Counted from the stretch's first letter, positions 27,189 through 36,792 are shown. The stretch is 64,000 bases of DNA from Sphingomonas kyeonggiensis (GCF_030812785.1 NZ_JAUSTJ010000001.1:1364001-1428000); one strand, 5' to 3'. The notes: generated from the letters alone by a model not told the origin. Numbers and translations: made by a program.

Positions 27189-30083
27189 ATGCACTCTTTC
27201 CTGCGTGCGCCTCTCGCGCTCCTCGCCCTTGCCTCGCTCGCCCCGGTGCTGCCGGCCCAGGCCCAGCAGAATACCAACCCCCCGGGCGTGCCCGACACGC
27301 AGACGGTGGGGCGCCCGGTCCAGACCGCGAAGGACCCGTGGCTCTACGAGAAGAGCGACCTCGTCCATGACGATGCGTGGAAGTTCGGCCGGCTGCCCAA
27401 CGGCCTGCGCTATGCCGTGCGCAAGAACGGCGTGCCGCCGGGCCAGGTCTCGGTGCGCGTGCGCATGGATGTCGGCTCGCTGATGGAGCAGGACAGCGAG
27501 CGGGGCTTCGCGCACCTGCTCGAGCACCTCTCCTTCCGCGGATCGGTGCACGTGCCCGATGGCGAATCGAAGCGGATCTGGCAGCGGCTCGGCGTGACCT
27601 TCGGCTCCGACTCGAACGCGAGCACGACCTTCACCGCGACCACCTACAAGCTCGACCTGCCCAATGCGACGCCGGCCGGGCTCGACGAGAGCTTCAAGAT
27701 CCTGGCGGGCATGATGTCCGGCCCGGACATCACCCAGAAGATCCTCGATTCCGAGCGCCCGGTGGTGCTGGCCGAGCAGCGCGAGCAGCCAGGGCCGCAG
27801 GTCCGCCTGCAGGACGCGATGCTCGACCTGATGTTCGCCGGCCAGCCGCTGTCGCAGCGCGAGCCGATCGGCACGGTCGAGACGCTGAACGGCGCGACGC
27901 CGGCGAGCGTGCAGGCCTTCCACGATCGCTGGTACCGCCCCGAGCGCGCCACCGTCATCGTCAGCGGCGATGTCGATCCGGCGCTGCTCGAGCAGATGGT
28001 GGTCAAGCATTTCTCCGACTGGAAGGGCACCGGCCCCGCGGTGCCGACGCCGGACTTCGGCAAGCCGGTGGAAGGCAAGCCGGTCGCCGCCAGCATCGTC
28101 GAGCCGGCGCTGCCGGTGCTGACCACCATGGCGATCGTCCGCCCCTGGACGGTCGATGGCGACACGGTGATCTTCAACCAGAAGCGGATGATCGACCTGG
28201 TCGCGATCCGCATCATCAACCGCAGGCTCGAGACGCGGGCGCGCTCGGGCGGCACCTTCATCGCCGCCGGCGCGGACCTGAGCGACGTCGGCCGCTCGGC
28301 CAACATCACCACGGTGCAGGTGCTTCCGGTCGGGGACGACTGGGAGGCCGCGCTGCGCGACGTGCGCGCAGTGATCGCAGATGCCCAGGCGACCCCGCCG
28401 ACCCAGGCCGAGATCGACCGCGAAGTCGCCGAGATCGAATCGTCGATGAAGCAGCGGATCAACACCGCGCCGGTCGAGGCCGGGGCCAAGCTCGCCGACG
28501 ACCTGGCCGAGGCGGTGGACATCAACGAGACGGTGACGACGCCTGAATTCTCCTACGCGATCTTCAAGGGCGCGGTGGACGGCAAGATGTTCACCCCCGC
28601 CACGGTGCTCGCCTCGTCGAAGACGGTGTTCCAGGGCACCGCGACGCGCGCGATGGTCAATCTCCACACGCCCGACGCGACGATCACCGCCAAGGTCGCC
28701 TCGGCGCTCGAGGCCAATGTCGCGGCGAACGCCAGGCGCAAGCTGGTCGGCAATGTCAGCTTCGACGCGCTGCCCAAGCTCGGCGTCCCCGGCAAGGTGG
28801 CGACCCGCGAGCAGATCCTGCCCGGCACCGGCATGGAGAAGCTCGTCTTCGCCAATGGCGTGACCATGCTGATGCGCCAGGACCCGTCCGAGACCGGCAA
28901 GGTCTATGTCAATGTGCGCTTCGGCCGCGGGCTTTCGGGCCTGTCCCACACCGCCCAGACCCCGGCCTGGGCCGGCGAGGGCGCGCTGATGGCGAGCGGC
29001 GTCGGCAAATATGGCCAGGACGAGATCGACGCGCTGACCGGCCGCCGCCAGATCGGCGCCGATTTCGACATGGACGACGACGCCTTCACGCTGAAGGCGC
29101 AGACCACCAAGGACGACCTGACCGACCAGCTCAAGCTGCTCGCCGCCAAGCTCGTCGCGCCGGGCTGGGATCCCAATCCGGTGCTCCGCGCCAAGGTCGC
29201 GACGCTGTCCGGCTATGCCAATCTCTCCTCCTCGCCCGACGCAGTGCTGAGCCGCGATCTTGAGCGGCTGCTCCACAATGGCGATGCGCGCTGGGGCATC
29301 CCGCCCCGGGCGACGATCGAGGGGACGACCCCGGCGAGCTTCCGCAAGTTCTGGGAGCCGATCCTGGCGAGCGGGCCGATCGAGGTCGAGGTGTTCGGCG
29401 ACATGGATGCCGAGGCGACGGTGAAGGCCGTGGCCGCCACCTTCGGCGCGCTGAAGCCGCGCCTGGCGAGCAAGGCGCCGCTCGCGCCGGTCGTCTTCCC
29501 GGCGCATGTCGAGACGCCGGTGACGCTGACCCACAAGGGCCAGCCCAACCAGGCCGCGGCGGTGATCGCCTGGCCGACCGGCGGCGGCACCGACAATGGC
29601 GGGATCACCGAGAGCCGCAAGCTCGAGGTGCTCGCCGCGGTGTTCCGCGACCGGCTGCTCGATCAGCTGCGCAGCCAGGCGGGCGTGAGCTATTCGCCCC
29701 AGGTCGCCAGCCAGTGGCCGCTCGGCCTGCCGGCGGGCGGCAAGGTCATGGCGCTCGGCCTGGTGCCGCCCGACAAGGTCGACTTCTTCTTCGAGCTGTC
29801 GCGCAAGATCGCGGCGGACCTCGTTGCCAAGCCGATCGACGCGGACGAGCTCAACCGCGCGCTGACGCCGCTCAAGCAGCAGATCCTGCGCATGTCCTCG
29901 GGCAACATGTTCTGGATGCGCCTGGTCGAGGGCGGCACCTATGATCCGGCGCGGATCGCCGGCGTCGAGACGCTCGCCGCCGATTATTCGCGGGTGACGC
30001 CGATGGACGTGCAGGGCCTGGCGATGAAGTATCTCCGCCCGGACAAGGACTGGACGCTGAAGGTGGTGCCGGAGAAGAAGTGA
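27189..30083 (+). CDS. Exported M16-family zinc protease (two-lobed, insulinase/pitrilysin type)
   Basis: Periplasmic peptidase of 964 residues. The signal peptide (residues 1-26, ending PAQAQ) is followed by an M16 catalytic lobe with the inverted zinc motif HLLEH (His109, Glu112, His113) and a downstream Glu in VVLAEQRE. The second half is the catalytically inactive C-terminal lobe (TLTHKGQPNQAAAVIAWPTGG, then RDRLLDQLRSQAGVSYSPQV). The length fits single-chain two-lobed enzymes. The ATG at 27189 begins the signal peptide. An intrinsic terminator follows at 30107. The substrate is unknown. Confidence 0.9.
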   Translation: MHSFLRAPLALLALASLAPVLPAQAQQNTNPPGVPDTQTVGRPVQTAKDPWLYEKSDLVHDDAWKFGRLPNGLRYAVRKNGVPPGQVSVRVRMDVGSLMEQDSERGFAHLLEHLSFRGSVHVPDGESKRIWQRLGVTFGSDSNASTTFTATTYKLDLPNATPAGLDESFKILAGMMSGPDITQKILDSERPVVLAEQREQPGPQVRLQDAMLDLMFAGQPLSQREPIGTVETLNGATPASVQAFHDRWYRPERATVIVSGDVDPALLEQMVVKHFSDWKGTGPAVPTPDFGKPVEGKPVAASIVEPALPVLTTMAIVRPWTVDGDTVIFNQKRMIDLVAIRIINRRLETRARSGGTFIAAGADLSDVGRSANITTVQVLPVGDDWEAALRDVRAVIADAQATPPTQAEIDREVAEIESSMKQRINTAPVEAGAKLADDLAEAVDINETVTTPEFSYAIFKGAVDGKMFTPATVLASSKTVFQGTATRAMVNLHTPDATITAKVASALEANVAANARRKLVGNVSFDALPKLGVPGKVATREQILPGTGMEKLVFANGVTMLMRQDPSETGKVYVNVRFGRGLSGLSHTAQTPAWAGEGALMASGVGKYGQDEIDALTGRRQIGADFDMDDDAFTLKAQTTKDDLTDQLKLLAAKLVAPGWDPNPVLRAKVATLSGYANLSSSPDAVLSRDLERLLHNGDARWGIPPRATIEGTTPASFRKFWEPILASGPIEVEVFGDMDAEATVKAVAATFGALKPRLASKAPLAPVVFPAHVETPVTLTHKGQPNQAAAVIAWPTGGGTDNGGITESRKLEVLAAVFRDRLLDQLRSQAGVSYSPQVASQWPLGLPAGGKVMALGLVPPDKVDFFFELSRKIAADLVAKPIDADELNRALTPLKQQILRMSSGNMFWMRLVEGGTYDPARIAGVETLAADYSRVTPMDVQGLAMKYLRPDKDWTLKVVPEKK

Positions 30084-30106
30084 GGCTTCGGGCTATCGGG
30101 TAAAGG

Positions 30107-30136
30107 AAAGGCCGGGGAGCGATCCCCGGCCTTTTT
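30107..30136 (+). terminator. Intrinsic terminator after the M16 protease gene
   Basis: aaaggccgggga and tccccggcctttt pair around gcga and are followed by a T-run. It lies 24 bp beyond the protease stop codon. Confidence 0.9.
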
Positions 30137-30160
30137 CATACCGTCATCCCGCCATTACAC

Positions 30161-30242
30161 CGTCATCCCGGCGAAAGCCGGGATCTCAGGCGGAGGCACA
30201 GGGAAGGAGCCGCACGAGATCCCGGCTTTCGCCGGGATGACG
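30161..30242. repeat. Mirror pair of hairpins, family A copy 5, with duplicated left end
   Basis: An 82-bp unit with its interior in reverse orientation (aaggagccg). A second short left end (ccgtcatcccg) precedes it at 30141-30151. It lies between the M16 terminator and the convergent acyl-CoA synthetase gene. Confidence 0.85.
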
Positions 30243-30265
30243 ATTGGGGGGCGGAGAGCGCCGTC

Positions 30266-32047
30266 TTACTTGTACAGCCCGTCCAGCCGTTCCCCATATG
30301 CTGCCTTCAGCACATGCCGGCGGATCTTCAGCGACGGCGTCAGCTGCTCGTTCTCGATCGTGAACGGCTCGTCGGCGACGATGAACTTGCGGACCCGCTC
30401 GATCACCGACAGGTCCTTGTTGACCCGCTCCACTGCCGCGCCCAGCGCCGCCTTGTAGTCGGGGTCGTGGGCCAGTTCCTTGAAGTCGCACTTGGTGGCG
30501 GTGTGGGCGCACCATTCGGCGGTCCATTCGGGATCGGGGACGATCACCGCCGACATGTAGGGCTTCTTGTCGCCGGCGATCATCGCCTGGACGATCTCGG
30601 GCTGCAGGGTCAGCATGCCCTCGACCTTCTGGGGCGCGACATTGTCGCCCTTGTCGTTGACGATGATGTCCTTCTTGCGATCGGTGATCTTGATCCGGCC
30701 CTTCTCGTCGATATGGCCGATGTCGCCGGTATAGAGCCAGCCGTCCTTGAGGACGCGCCTGGTCTCCTCCTCGTTGCGCCAATAGCCGTGCATGACCAGC
30801 TCGCCGCGCACCAGTATCTCGCCGTCATCGGCGATGCGCACCTCGACGCCTTCCAGCGGCGGCCCGACCGTGTCCATCTTGAGGCCCGCCTTGGGCCGGT
30901 TGCACGAGATCACCGGGGCGGCCTCGGTCTGGCCGTACCCTTGCAGGAACGTGATGCCGAGGCTCTGGAAGAAGATGCCGACCTCGGGGTTGAGCGGCGC
31001 GCCGCCCGAGACCATCGCCTTGATCCGCCCGCCGAACTTCTTCGCGAGCTTCGGCTTGAGCGTGGCGCCGAGCAGCAGGTTCATCGGCAGGTCGCCGATT
31101 CCCGATTTGCCCGCCGCCTTGCGGCCGCCGATCGCCACTGCCTTGTCGAGCAGGAAATTGGCGAAATTGCCCTGTTTCTCGACCTGCTTGACGATGCGGG
31201 TGCGTAGCACCTCGAACAGGCGGGGCACGACGACCATCAGCGTCGGCCGCACTTCCTCGATGTTCGAGGCGAGCTTCTCCAGCCCTTCGGAATAATAGAT
31301 CTGCGCGCCGAGCCCGATCGGGAAATACTGCCCGCCGGTATGCTCATAGGCATGGCTGAGCGGCAGGAAGCTGAGGAACACTTCTTCCTCCCAGCCGAAA
31401 TCCTCCGAGATGATCGCGCAGCACGCCTCGACATTGCTCAGGATCGCGCCGTGATGCTGCATCACGCCGCGCGGAGAGCCGCCGGTGCCGCTGGTGTAGA
31501 TGATGCAGGCCAGGTCCTCGCGGCGGAAAGTGCAGCTCACCCCGCGCGGATCGGTGTCGTGCTTCGCGATCAGGCCGTGCCAGTCGTGGAACTCCAGGCT
31601 GCCCTGCTGGCTGATGCGCAGGTCCTCGAGCCCGATGATCATCCGCGCGGTCGAGGCGCGGATCGCTGCCGGCAGCAGCGTCTTGGCCAGCTTGCCGTTC
31701 GAGACGATGATCGCGCAGGCGCCCGAATTCTCGATGATGTGCTGGTGGTCGCGCTCGGTATTGGTCGTGTAGGTCGGCACGGTCACGCAACCGGCGGCCA
31801 TGATCGCCAGGTCGCTGATGCAGAATTCCGGGCGGTTCTCCGAGACCAGCATCACCCGGTCGCCGCGCTTCAGGCCGAGCGCGGTGAGCGCCGCCGACAG
31901 GCTCGCCACCTGCCGGGCGGCTTCCGCCCAGCTGGTCGGCTGCCACTTCCCATTCGCCTTGTGCCAGAGGAAGGGCGCATCGCCCTTTTCCTTCGCCCGC
32001 GCGAAGAACATCTGGACCAGGTTGTCGAACCGTTCGAGCCTGCGCAT
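30266..32047 (-). CDS. Long-chain acyl-CoA synthetase (AMP-forming)
   Basis: Adenylate-forming ligase of 593 residues that activates a fatty acid with ATP and CoA. The phosphate-binding loop YTSGTGGSPRGV is at 184-195. The adenine-binding LQGYGQTEAAPVIS and the hinge motif YTGDIGHIDEKGRIKITDRKKDI follow, with the C-terminal lysine region after it. No membrane segment is visible. It resembles the bacterial long-chain ligases of about 600 residues related to Mycobacterium FadD15. The ATG at 32047 begins a typical N-terminus. It is followed by the ggt gene upstream on the same strand with a 50-bp gap. Confidence 0.9.
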   Translation of the reverse strand: MRRLERFDNLVQMFFARAKEKGDAPFLWHKANGKWQPTSWAEAARQVASLSAALTALGLKRGDRVMLVSENRPEFCISDLAIMAAGCVTVPTYTTNTERDHQHIIENSGACAIIVSNGKLAKTLLPAAIRASTARMIIGLEDLRISQQGSLEFHDWHGLIAKHDTDPRGVSCTFRREDLACIIYTSGTGGSPRGVMQHHGAILSNVEACCAIISEDFGWEEEVFLSFLPLSHAYEHTGGQYFPIGLGAQIYYSEGLEKLASNIEEVRPTLMVVVPRLFEVLRTRIVKQVEKQGNFANFLLDKAVAIGGRKAAGKSGIGDLPMNLLLGATLKPKLAKKFGGRIKAMVSGGAPLNPEVGIFFQSLGITFLQGYGQTEAAPVISCNRPKAGLKMDTVGPPLEGVEVRIADDGEILVRGELVMHGYWRNEEETRRVLKDGWLYTGDIGHIDEKGRIKITDRKKDIIVNDKGDNVAPQKVEGMLTLQPEIVQAMIAGDKKPYMSAVIVPDPEWTAEWCAHTATKCDFKELAHDPDYKAALGAAVERVNKDLSVIERVRKFIVADEPFTIENEQLTPSLKIRRHVLKAAYGERLDGLYK

Positions 32048-32097
32048 TCTCTCTCCCCATTGCGGGCGCCCCTTTGGAGCGTCCCGCCTTGCCCCGA

Positions 32098-33816
32098 CTA
32101 TTCCGACGGCCGGTTCGGCTGCGCGCCCACGCGGCTGATAACGGTCGTATGGCCCTGTTGGTCCATCACGACGCCTTCACTGCGCGGATCGGCGCCGCCG
32201 GTCCAGCGGCCATTCACCCGCTCGACCGCATTCATCTTGAGTCCGAGCGGGGCCGACTGGACCTTCTCGCCCAGCGCCTGCAGCGCAGGAAGCATCGCGT
32301 CGAGCTGGGTGCCCTTCTCGGCATAGGCGGTCGGGCCGGGCGCATAGAGCAGGCCCAGCGCGATCGCGTCCTGTGCCGACAGCTTCCAGTCGACCACGCC
32401 GATGATGCCCTTCGCCACCTGGGCAATGATCGTCGAGCCGCCGGCCGCGCCGATCGCCAGGCGAACCTTGCCATCCGGGCCATAGACGATGGTCGGCGCC
32501 ATCGAGCTGCGCGGGCGCTTGCCGCCCTCGACCCGGTTGGCGACCAGATAACCGTCCTTCTCGGGCACGATGTCGAAATCGGTGAGCTCGTTGTTGAGCA
32601 TCGTGCCGTCCACCGACAGGCCCGAGCCGAAGGCGCCTTCGATCGTGGTCGTCACCTGGGCGACGTTGCCGGCCTTGTCGACCACCGAGAGCGAGGTGGT
32701 GCCGGGCACTTCCTGCGGCTTCACCGCGATGCGCTTCGGGGCGCCGGCGGGCAGGCCGGCCTTCACCTCGGCCATCGAGCGGTCCGGGTTGATCAGCGCC
32801 GAGCGACCGGCGAGGTAGCTGCGGTCGAGCAGCCCGGCGATCGGCACCTGCACATAATCCGGATCGCCGACATACATGTCGCGGTCGGCATAGGCGAGGC
32901 GCGAGCTCTCGGCGAACAGGTGCCAGGCGACGGGATTGTCCTTGCCGAGCCTGGCCATGTCGAAGCGCTCGAGCTGGGCAAGGATCATCATCACGGTGAC
33001 GCCGCCCGAGGAGGGCGGGCCCATCGAGCAGATCTTGTACGCGCGGTACTTGCCGCACAGCACCGGGCGATCCTTGGCCGCATAGGAGGCGAGGTCACCG
33101 GTGGTCATCTTCGACGGGTTGCGCGCGGCGTTGTTGACCGTGGCGACCAGCTTCTCGGCCTGCGGGCCGACATAGAAGCTGTCGGGGCCGAGCCTGGCGA
33201 CGCGCTCGAGCAGATCGGCCTGGGCGGTGTTGCGGACATGCGCGCCGGCGGGCATCGGCTTGCCGGCGGCGTCGTAGAAGATCGCGCGGACGCCGGCATC
33301 GACATGCGGGCCATAGCTGCGCAGCGCATTGCCGAGCCGCGAGGAGATATCGAAGCCGTCGCGGGCAAGCCGGATCGCGGGCTGGAACAGCCGGGCCCAG
33401 GGCAGCTTGCCGCCGCGCTGATGGGCAAGGGCCATGGCGCGCAGCGTGCCGGGCACGCCGACGCTGCGGCCGCCGGGCACCGCCGCCATATGGCTTAGCG
33501 GCTGGCCGTCGGAGGCGTAGAACCAGTGGTCGGTCGCGGCCATCGGCGCGGCCTCGCGCCCGTCGACCGTGGCGATCTTGCCGGTCTTCACATCGTACTG
33601 GAGGATGAAGGCGCCGCCGCCGATGCCGGCGCTCTGCGGCTCGACCACGTTCAGCGCGAGCATCGTCGCGATCGCCGCGTCGGTGGCGCTGCCGCCCGCG
33701 TTGAGGATCTCGGTGCCCGCGGCGGCGGCGCGGGAATCCGCCGCGCTGACTACGCCCTGGGCGGAAGCCGCAACCGGCGCGGCGACGAGGGCGAACAGCA
33801 AAAGCAACTTCTTCAT
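32098..33816 (-). CDS. ggt: Gamma-glutamyltransferase (periplasmic)
   Basis: N-terminal-nucleophile enzyme that cleaves glutathione and other gamma-glutamyl compounds. The 572-residue precursor has a signal peptide (1-19, ASAQ), a large subunit with SAGIGGGAFILQYD and AKDRPVLCGKYR, and the autoprocessing Thr at about residue 373 in PGTTSLSVVDKAGN. The small subunit contains FGSGLSVDGTMLNNE and the substrate-binding MAPTIV. The ATG at 33816 begins the signal peptide; the frame extends upstream without a start that fits. It is divergent from the HdeD-like gene. Confidence 0.94.
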   Translation of the reverse strand: MKKLLLLFALVAAPVAASAQGVVSAADSRAAAAGTEILNAGGSATDAAIATMLALNVVEPQSAGIGGGAFILQYDVKTGKIATVDGREAAPMAATDHWFYASDGQPLSHMAAVPGGRSVGVPGTLRAMALAHQRGGKLPWARLFQPAIRLARDGFDISSRLGNALRSYGPHVDAGVRAIFYDAAGKPMPAGAHVRNTAQADLLERVARLGPDSFYVGPQAEKLVATVNNAARNPSKMTTGDLASYAAKDRPVLCGKYRAYKICSMGPPSSGGVTVMMILAQLERFDMARLGKDNPVAWHLFAESSRLAYADRDMYVGDPDYVQVPIAGLLDRSYLAGRSALINPDRSMAEVKAGLPAGAPKRIAVKPQEVPGTTSLSVVDKAGNVAQVTTTIEGAFGSGLSVDGTMLNNELTDFDIVPEKDGYLVANRVEGGKRPRSSMAPTIVYGPDGKVRLAIGAAGGSTIIAQVAKGIIGVVDWKLSAQDAIALGLLYAPGPTAYAEKGTQLDAMLPALQALGEKVQSAPLGLKMNAVERVNGRWTGGADPRSEGVVMDQQGHTTVISRVGAQPNRPSE

Positions 33817-33980
33817 GGCACTAGGCCTAGCGGGCTTTGGCCGGAGCGCAAAGACGCTACGTCGGGCGTCATACAATCGGATGATTGCCTGGGGGTATAA
33901 CCAGGCGCAATCTCCCGGGCAGGGAAAGCGCGGGTATCCGCCCATGCCGGACGGCCACGCGCTTCCATGGAGGGCTCGCC

Positions 33981-34559
33981 ATGACCGACACTGCCAGCTT
34001 CGCATCCACAACTCCTTCGCTGCTGCGCGCGCTTGGCAAGCGCTGGTGGCTGTTCGCGTTGCGCGGTGCCGCCGGCATCGCCTTCGGCTTCCTCGCGCTG
34101 CTCTGGCCCGGCCTCGCGCTGCTTACCCTGGCGCTGGTCTGGGGCGCCTATGCGCTGGTCGATGGCTGTTTTGCGCTGGCCGCGGCGATGTCGGGCATGC
34201 GCAGCGGCGACACGCCGCGCTGGTGGCTGGTGCTGACCGGCCTGGCCGGGATCGCCGCAGGCCTGCTCACCTTCATCTGGCCGGGCATCACTGTGCAGGT
34301 GCTTCTCCTCCTGATCGCTGCCTGGGCGATCGTCACCGGCATGATGGAAGTCGCCGGCGCGGTCGCGCTGCGCAAGGAGATCGAAGGCGAGATCTTCCTG
34401 ATCCTCGCCGGGCTGATCTCGATCGCCTTTGGCGTGGTGATCCTGGGCTGGCCGGCGGCGGGCGCGCTCAGCCTGGTGCTGCTGGTCGCTTGGCTCGCGA
34501 TCATCGGTGGCGCGGCCTATATCGGCCTGGCGCTCCGCCTGCGGAAGCTGGCGCGCTAG
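33981..34559 (+). CDS. HdeD-family membrane protein (DUF308)
   Basis: Inner-membrane protein of 192 residues with six predicted membrane segments arranged as repeated helical pairs, as in HdeD, which in E. coli is linked to acid resistance at high cell density. Internal repeats are visible in AGIAFGFLALLWPGLALLTL, AGIAAGLLTFIWPGITVQVL and ISIAFGVVILGWPAAGALSL. The ATG at 33981 is preceded by ggaggg. Its stop codon overlaps that of pyrD on the other strand (ctag). Confidence 0.87.
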   Translation: MTDTASFASTTPSLLRALGKRWWLFALRGAAGIAFGFLALLWPGLALLTLALVWGAYALVDGCFALAAAMSGMRSGDTPRWWLVLTGLAGIAAGLLTFIWPGITVQVLLLLIAAWAIVTGMMEVAGAVALRKEIEGEIFLILAGLISIAFGVVILGWPAAGALSLVLLVAWLAIIGGAAYIGLALRLRKLAR

Positions 34560-35548
34560 GCAAGCGCCCTGGCGATCGCGCGGGCCAGGCCGGGGCCTTT
34601 GAACACCAGGGCCGAATAGACCTGGACCAGTGTGGCGCCGGCATCGATCCGGCGCTTCGCTTCGTCCGGGCTATCGATCCCGCCCGCCGAGATCAGCGGC
34701 AGCGCGCCTGCGGCGATCTCCGCTGCCTCGACCAGCTTGGTGCGCGCCAGCTCGGTCAGCGGCTTGCCTGACAGGCCGCCGGCCTCGCCCGCATGCGCCG
34801 AGCGCAGCGGCGGGCGCGAGATGGTGGTGTTCGAGACGATCAGCGCGTCGACATGGTTGTCGAGCGCCGCCCGGATCGCGCCCTCCAGCCCGGCACGGTC
34901 GAGATCGGGGGCGACCTTCAGGAACAGCGGGACCTTGCCGCGCGCCGTATGGCTGGCGGCGAGCAGCTCGTCGAGTGCCGGGCGAGACTGGAGGTCGCGC
35001 AGGCCCGGGGTGTTGGGCGAGCTGACGTTGATCGTGATGTAGTCGGCATGCGCGGCGGCCTTGCCGACGCCCAGCGCATAGTCCGCCACCCGGTCGTCGC
35101 TGTCCTTGTTCGCGCCGACATTGATGCCGAGCACGCCCTTGCGCGCCTTCAGTTTCGCGATGCGCGCCAGCGCCGCGTCGATCCCGCCATTGTTGAAGCC
35201 CATGCGGTTGATCACCGCCTCGTCCTCGGCAAGCCGGAACAGCCGCGGCTTGGGGTTGCCGGGCTGGGGGCGGGGAGTCAGCGTACCGACCTCGACTGCG
35301 CCGAAGCCCAGGGCGAACAGTCCCGGGATCGCCTCGGCATCCTTGTCCAGCCCTGCCGCGAGCCCGATTCGGTTGGGAAAGGTCAATCCTCCCAAATGGA
35401 TGGGAGATCGAACCATATCGGATCCAAAAACGGTTCCGATCGAATCCCACAGCGCCAGCGCGCGGATCGCGGCGCGGTGCGCCTTTTCGGCATCGAGCGC
35501 GAACAGCGCGGAACGGAGCGGATAGGCCATGGACGCGGCCATTCGCAC
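34556..35548 (-). CDS. pyrD: Dihydroorotate dehydrogenase (quinone), class 2
   Basis: Membrane-associated flavoenzyme oxidising dihydroorotate to orotate with quinone, the fourth step of pyrimidine synthesis. The 330 residues show a helical N-terminal membrane domain (about 1-45), the FMN/orotate motifs PNRIGLAAGLDKDAE and NRMGFNNGG, the catalytic Ser in INVSSPNTPGLRDLQ, and FLKVAPDL and ISAGGI near the end. The GTG at 35548 is preceded by ggagagg with seven bases between; ATGs at 35542 and 35530 are alternatives. Confidence 0.94.
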   Translation of the reverse strand: MRMAASMAYPLRSALFALDAEKAHRAAIRALALWDSIGTVFGSDMVRSPIHLGGLTFPNRIGLAAGLDKDAEAIPGLFALGFGAVEVGTLTPRPQPGNPKPRLFRLAEDEAVINRMGFNNGGIDAALARIAKLKARKGVLGINVGANKDSDDRVADYALGVGKAAAHADYITINVSSPNTPGLRDLQSRPALDELLAASHTARGKVPLFLKVAPDLDRAGLEGAIRAALDNHVDALIVSNTTISRPPLRSAHAGEAGGLSGKPLTELARTKLVEAAEIAAGALPLISAGGIDSPDEAKRRIDAGATLVQVYSALVFKGPGLARAIARALA

Positions 35549-35629
35549 CGCTTTTCCTCTCCGTAAAGCTGCGTATGTCGATTCCTTGCAATACGCATGC
35601 CGGGGCCTCGGCTAGGAAAGTGCTGCGAC

Positions 35630-35704
35630 CCGAGGGGTTTCCGCTCAATGGGGGAACCCTTTCCTTTTGGCCCGGTTGGCTTAGGCTGACCGGGCCACTT
35701 TTCT
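35630..35704 (+). ncRNA. Candidate small RNA or leader with two hairpins and a terminator
   Basis: Two stems follow each other: aggggtttcc with gggggaaccct (about 35633-35660), then a perfect 9-bp stem tggcccggt/accgggcca (35668-35697) directly followed by cttttct. This is the form of a short transcript ending in an intrinsic terminator. It lies between the divergent pyrD and AraC-type genes and could instead be an attenuator in the leader of the latter. No match to a named RNA family is claimed. Confidence 0.35.
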
Positions 35705-35783
35705 ATTCCGCGACTGTGCGGTATATTTGCGTGGAAAATAAGGAATCCGAGGAGGGGATAATCTCGGATCAACAGGGCAAGAG

Positions 35784-36713
35784 ATGCGGGGCGCAACCAG
35801 GATGAAACCGGCCCAACCGGCCGCCATGAACGACCGCGATCCGCGGCCGCAGATCGAATTCCGCAAGGCGGAAGGCGCGCTGATCCCGCATGTCGAATCC
35901 TATTATCTCTATCGCTACGACGGCGGCGAGATCGAGGGGATCGAGCGCGTCGACCTCGGCCAGCTCCGCTTCCTGATCCAGGGCAGCGGCACGGTCCATT
36001 TCCCCGACGGCCATAGCGAGAGCACCAAGAAGGTGATGATCAACGGCCCGGGCACGGCCGCCGCGACCTATCGCATGCAGGGGCCGTTCCAGTGCTTCGG
36101 CGTGTCGCTGCGCGCGATCGGCTGGAAGGCGCTGATCGGCCTGCCGGCCTACAAGGTCACCGATCACATCGTCGATGGCGAGAAGCTGTTCTGCGAGCAG
36201 GCCGGCCTGCTCTGGCACCGCCTCCACAAGATGGAGACGCTGGAGGAGATGATCGCGGCGATCGAGCCGCTGCTCCGCATGCGCCAGCAGGAAGTGAAGC
36301 CGGTGCCGGCCGCGCATCTCGTCTTCCTGCGCGCGGTGCGCGAATGGGCGGCGACCAAGGATCCGACGATCGACGATCTCTATGCGCGCATCCGCAAGAG
36401 CTCGAACATCGGCGAGCGCCAGGTCCAGCGGCTGTGCAAGGACTATTTCGCCGGCAGCCCCGCGCATCTGAAGCGCAAGTTCCGGGCGATCGGCGCGGCG
36501 ATGCGCATCTATCAGGGCGCGAGCGTCGACGAAGTGGTCGAGCCCTTTTCCGACCAGTCGCACATGATCAACGAGGTCCGCCAGTTCACCGGCCACACCC
36601 CGACCTCGCTGCGCGCACGCATCGATCCGGTGCTGGCGCTGACGCTCGACAACGAGACCTTCCATTTCCTGCCCGACGTGATCCCCGAATCGGTTGACCT
36701 TCGCCGCCGTTGA
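35784..36713 (+). CDS. AraC-family transcriptional regulator
   Basis: Regulator of 309 residues. The N-terminal part (about residues 20-150) resembles the DUF6597-like sensing domain found in AraC proteins (PHVESYYLYRYDGGE, FLIQGSGTVHFPDG, FQCFGVSLRAIGW). The C-terminal part has the helix-turn-helix region (IGERQVQRLCKDYFAGSPAH, then QSHMINEVRQFTGHTP). ATGs at 35784, 35802 and 35826 are all possible starts. It lies directly upstream of the SUF operon, separated by 79 bp that hold a dyad; whether it controls suf is unknown. Confidence 0.85.
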   Translation: MRGATRMKPAQPAAMNDRDPRPQIEFRKAEGALIPHVESYYLYRYDGGEIEGIERVDLGQLRFLIQGSGTVHFPDGHSESTKKVMINGPGTAAATYRMQGPFQCFGVSLRAIGWKALIGLPAYKVTDHIVDGEKLFCEQAGLLWHRLHKMETLEEMIAAIEPLLRMRQQEVKPVPAAHLVFLRAVREWAATKDPTIDDLYARIRKSSNIGERQVQRLCKDYFAGSPAHLKRKFRAIGAAMRIYQGASVDEVVEPFSDQSHMINEVRQFTGHTPTSLRARIDPVLALTLDNETFHFLPDVIPESVDLRRR

Positions 36714-36724
36714 GCCCATTTGCC

Positions 36725-36749
36725 CAATCGGAACGAATTTGTCCGATTG
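36725..36749. promoter_or_regulatory. Perfect dyad upstream of the SUF operon
   Basis: caatcgga and tccgattg form an 8-bp perfect inverted repeat with a 9-base spacer (acgaatttg), 43 bp before the GTG start of the Rrf2 regulator. No T-run follows, so an operator is more likely than a terminator. The natural candidate to bind it is the Rrf2 protein itself. Confidence 0.55.
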
Positions 36750-36792
36750 AGCCCGTGGCGCGATTGCGCCCGAGGCGGCCAAGGGATTTGAA

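Noticed and set aside
27033..29534. 833-codon frame antisense to the M16 protease
   Set aside because: Same reason: the sense frame has signal peptide, HLLEH and both lobes; the antisense product has no recognisable feature.
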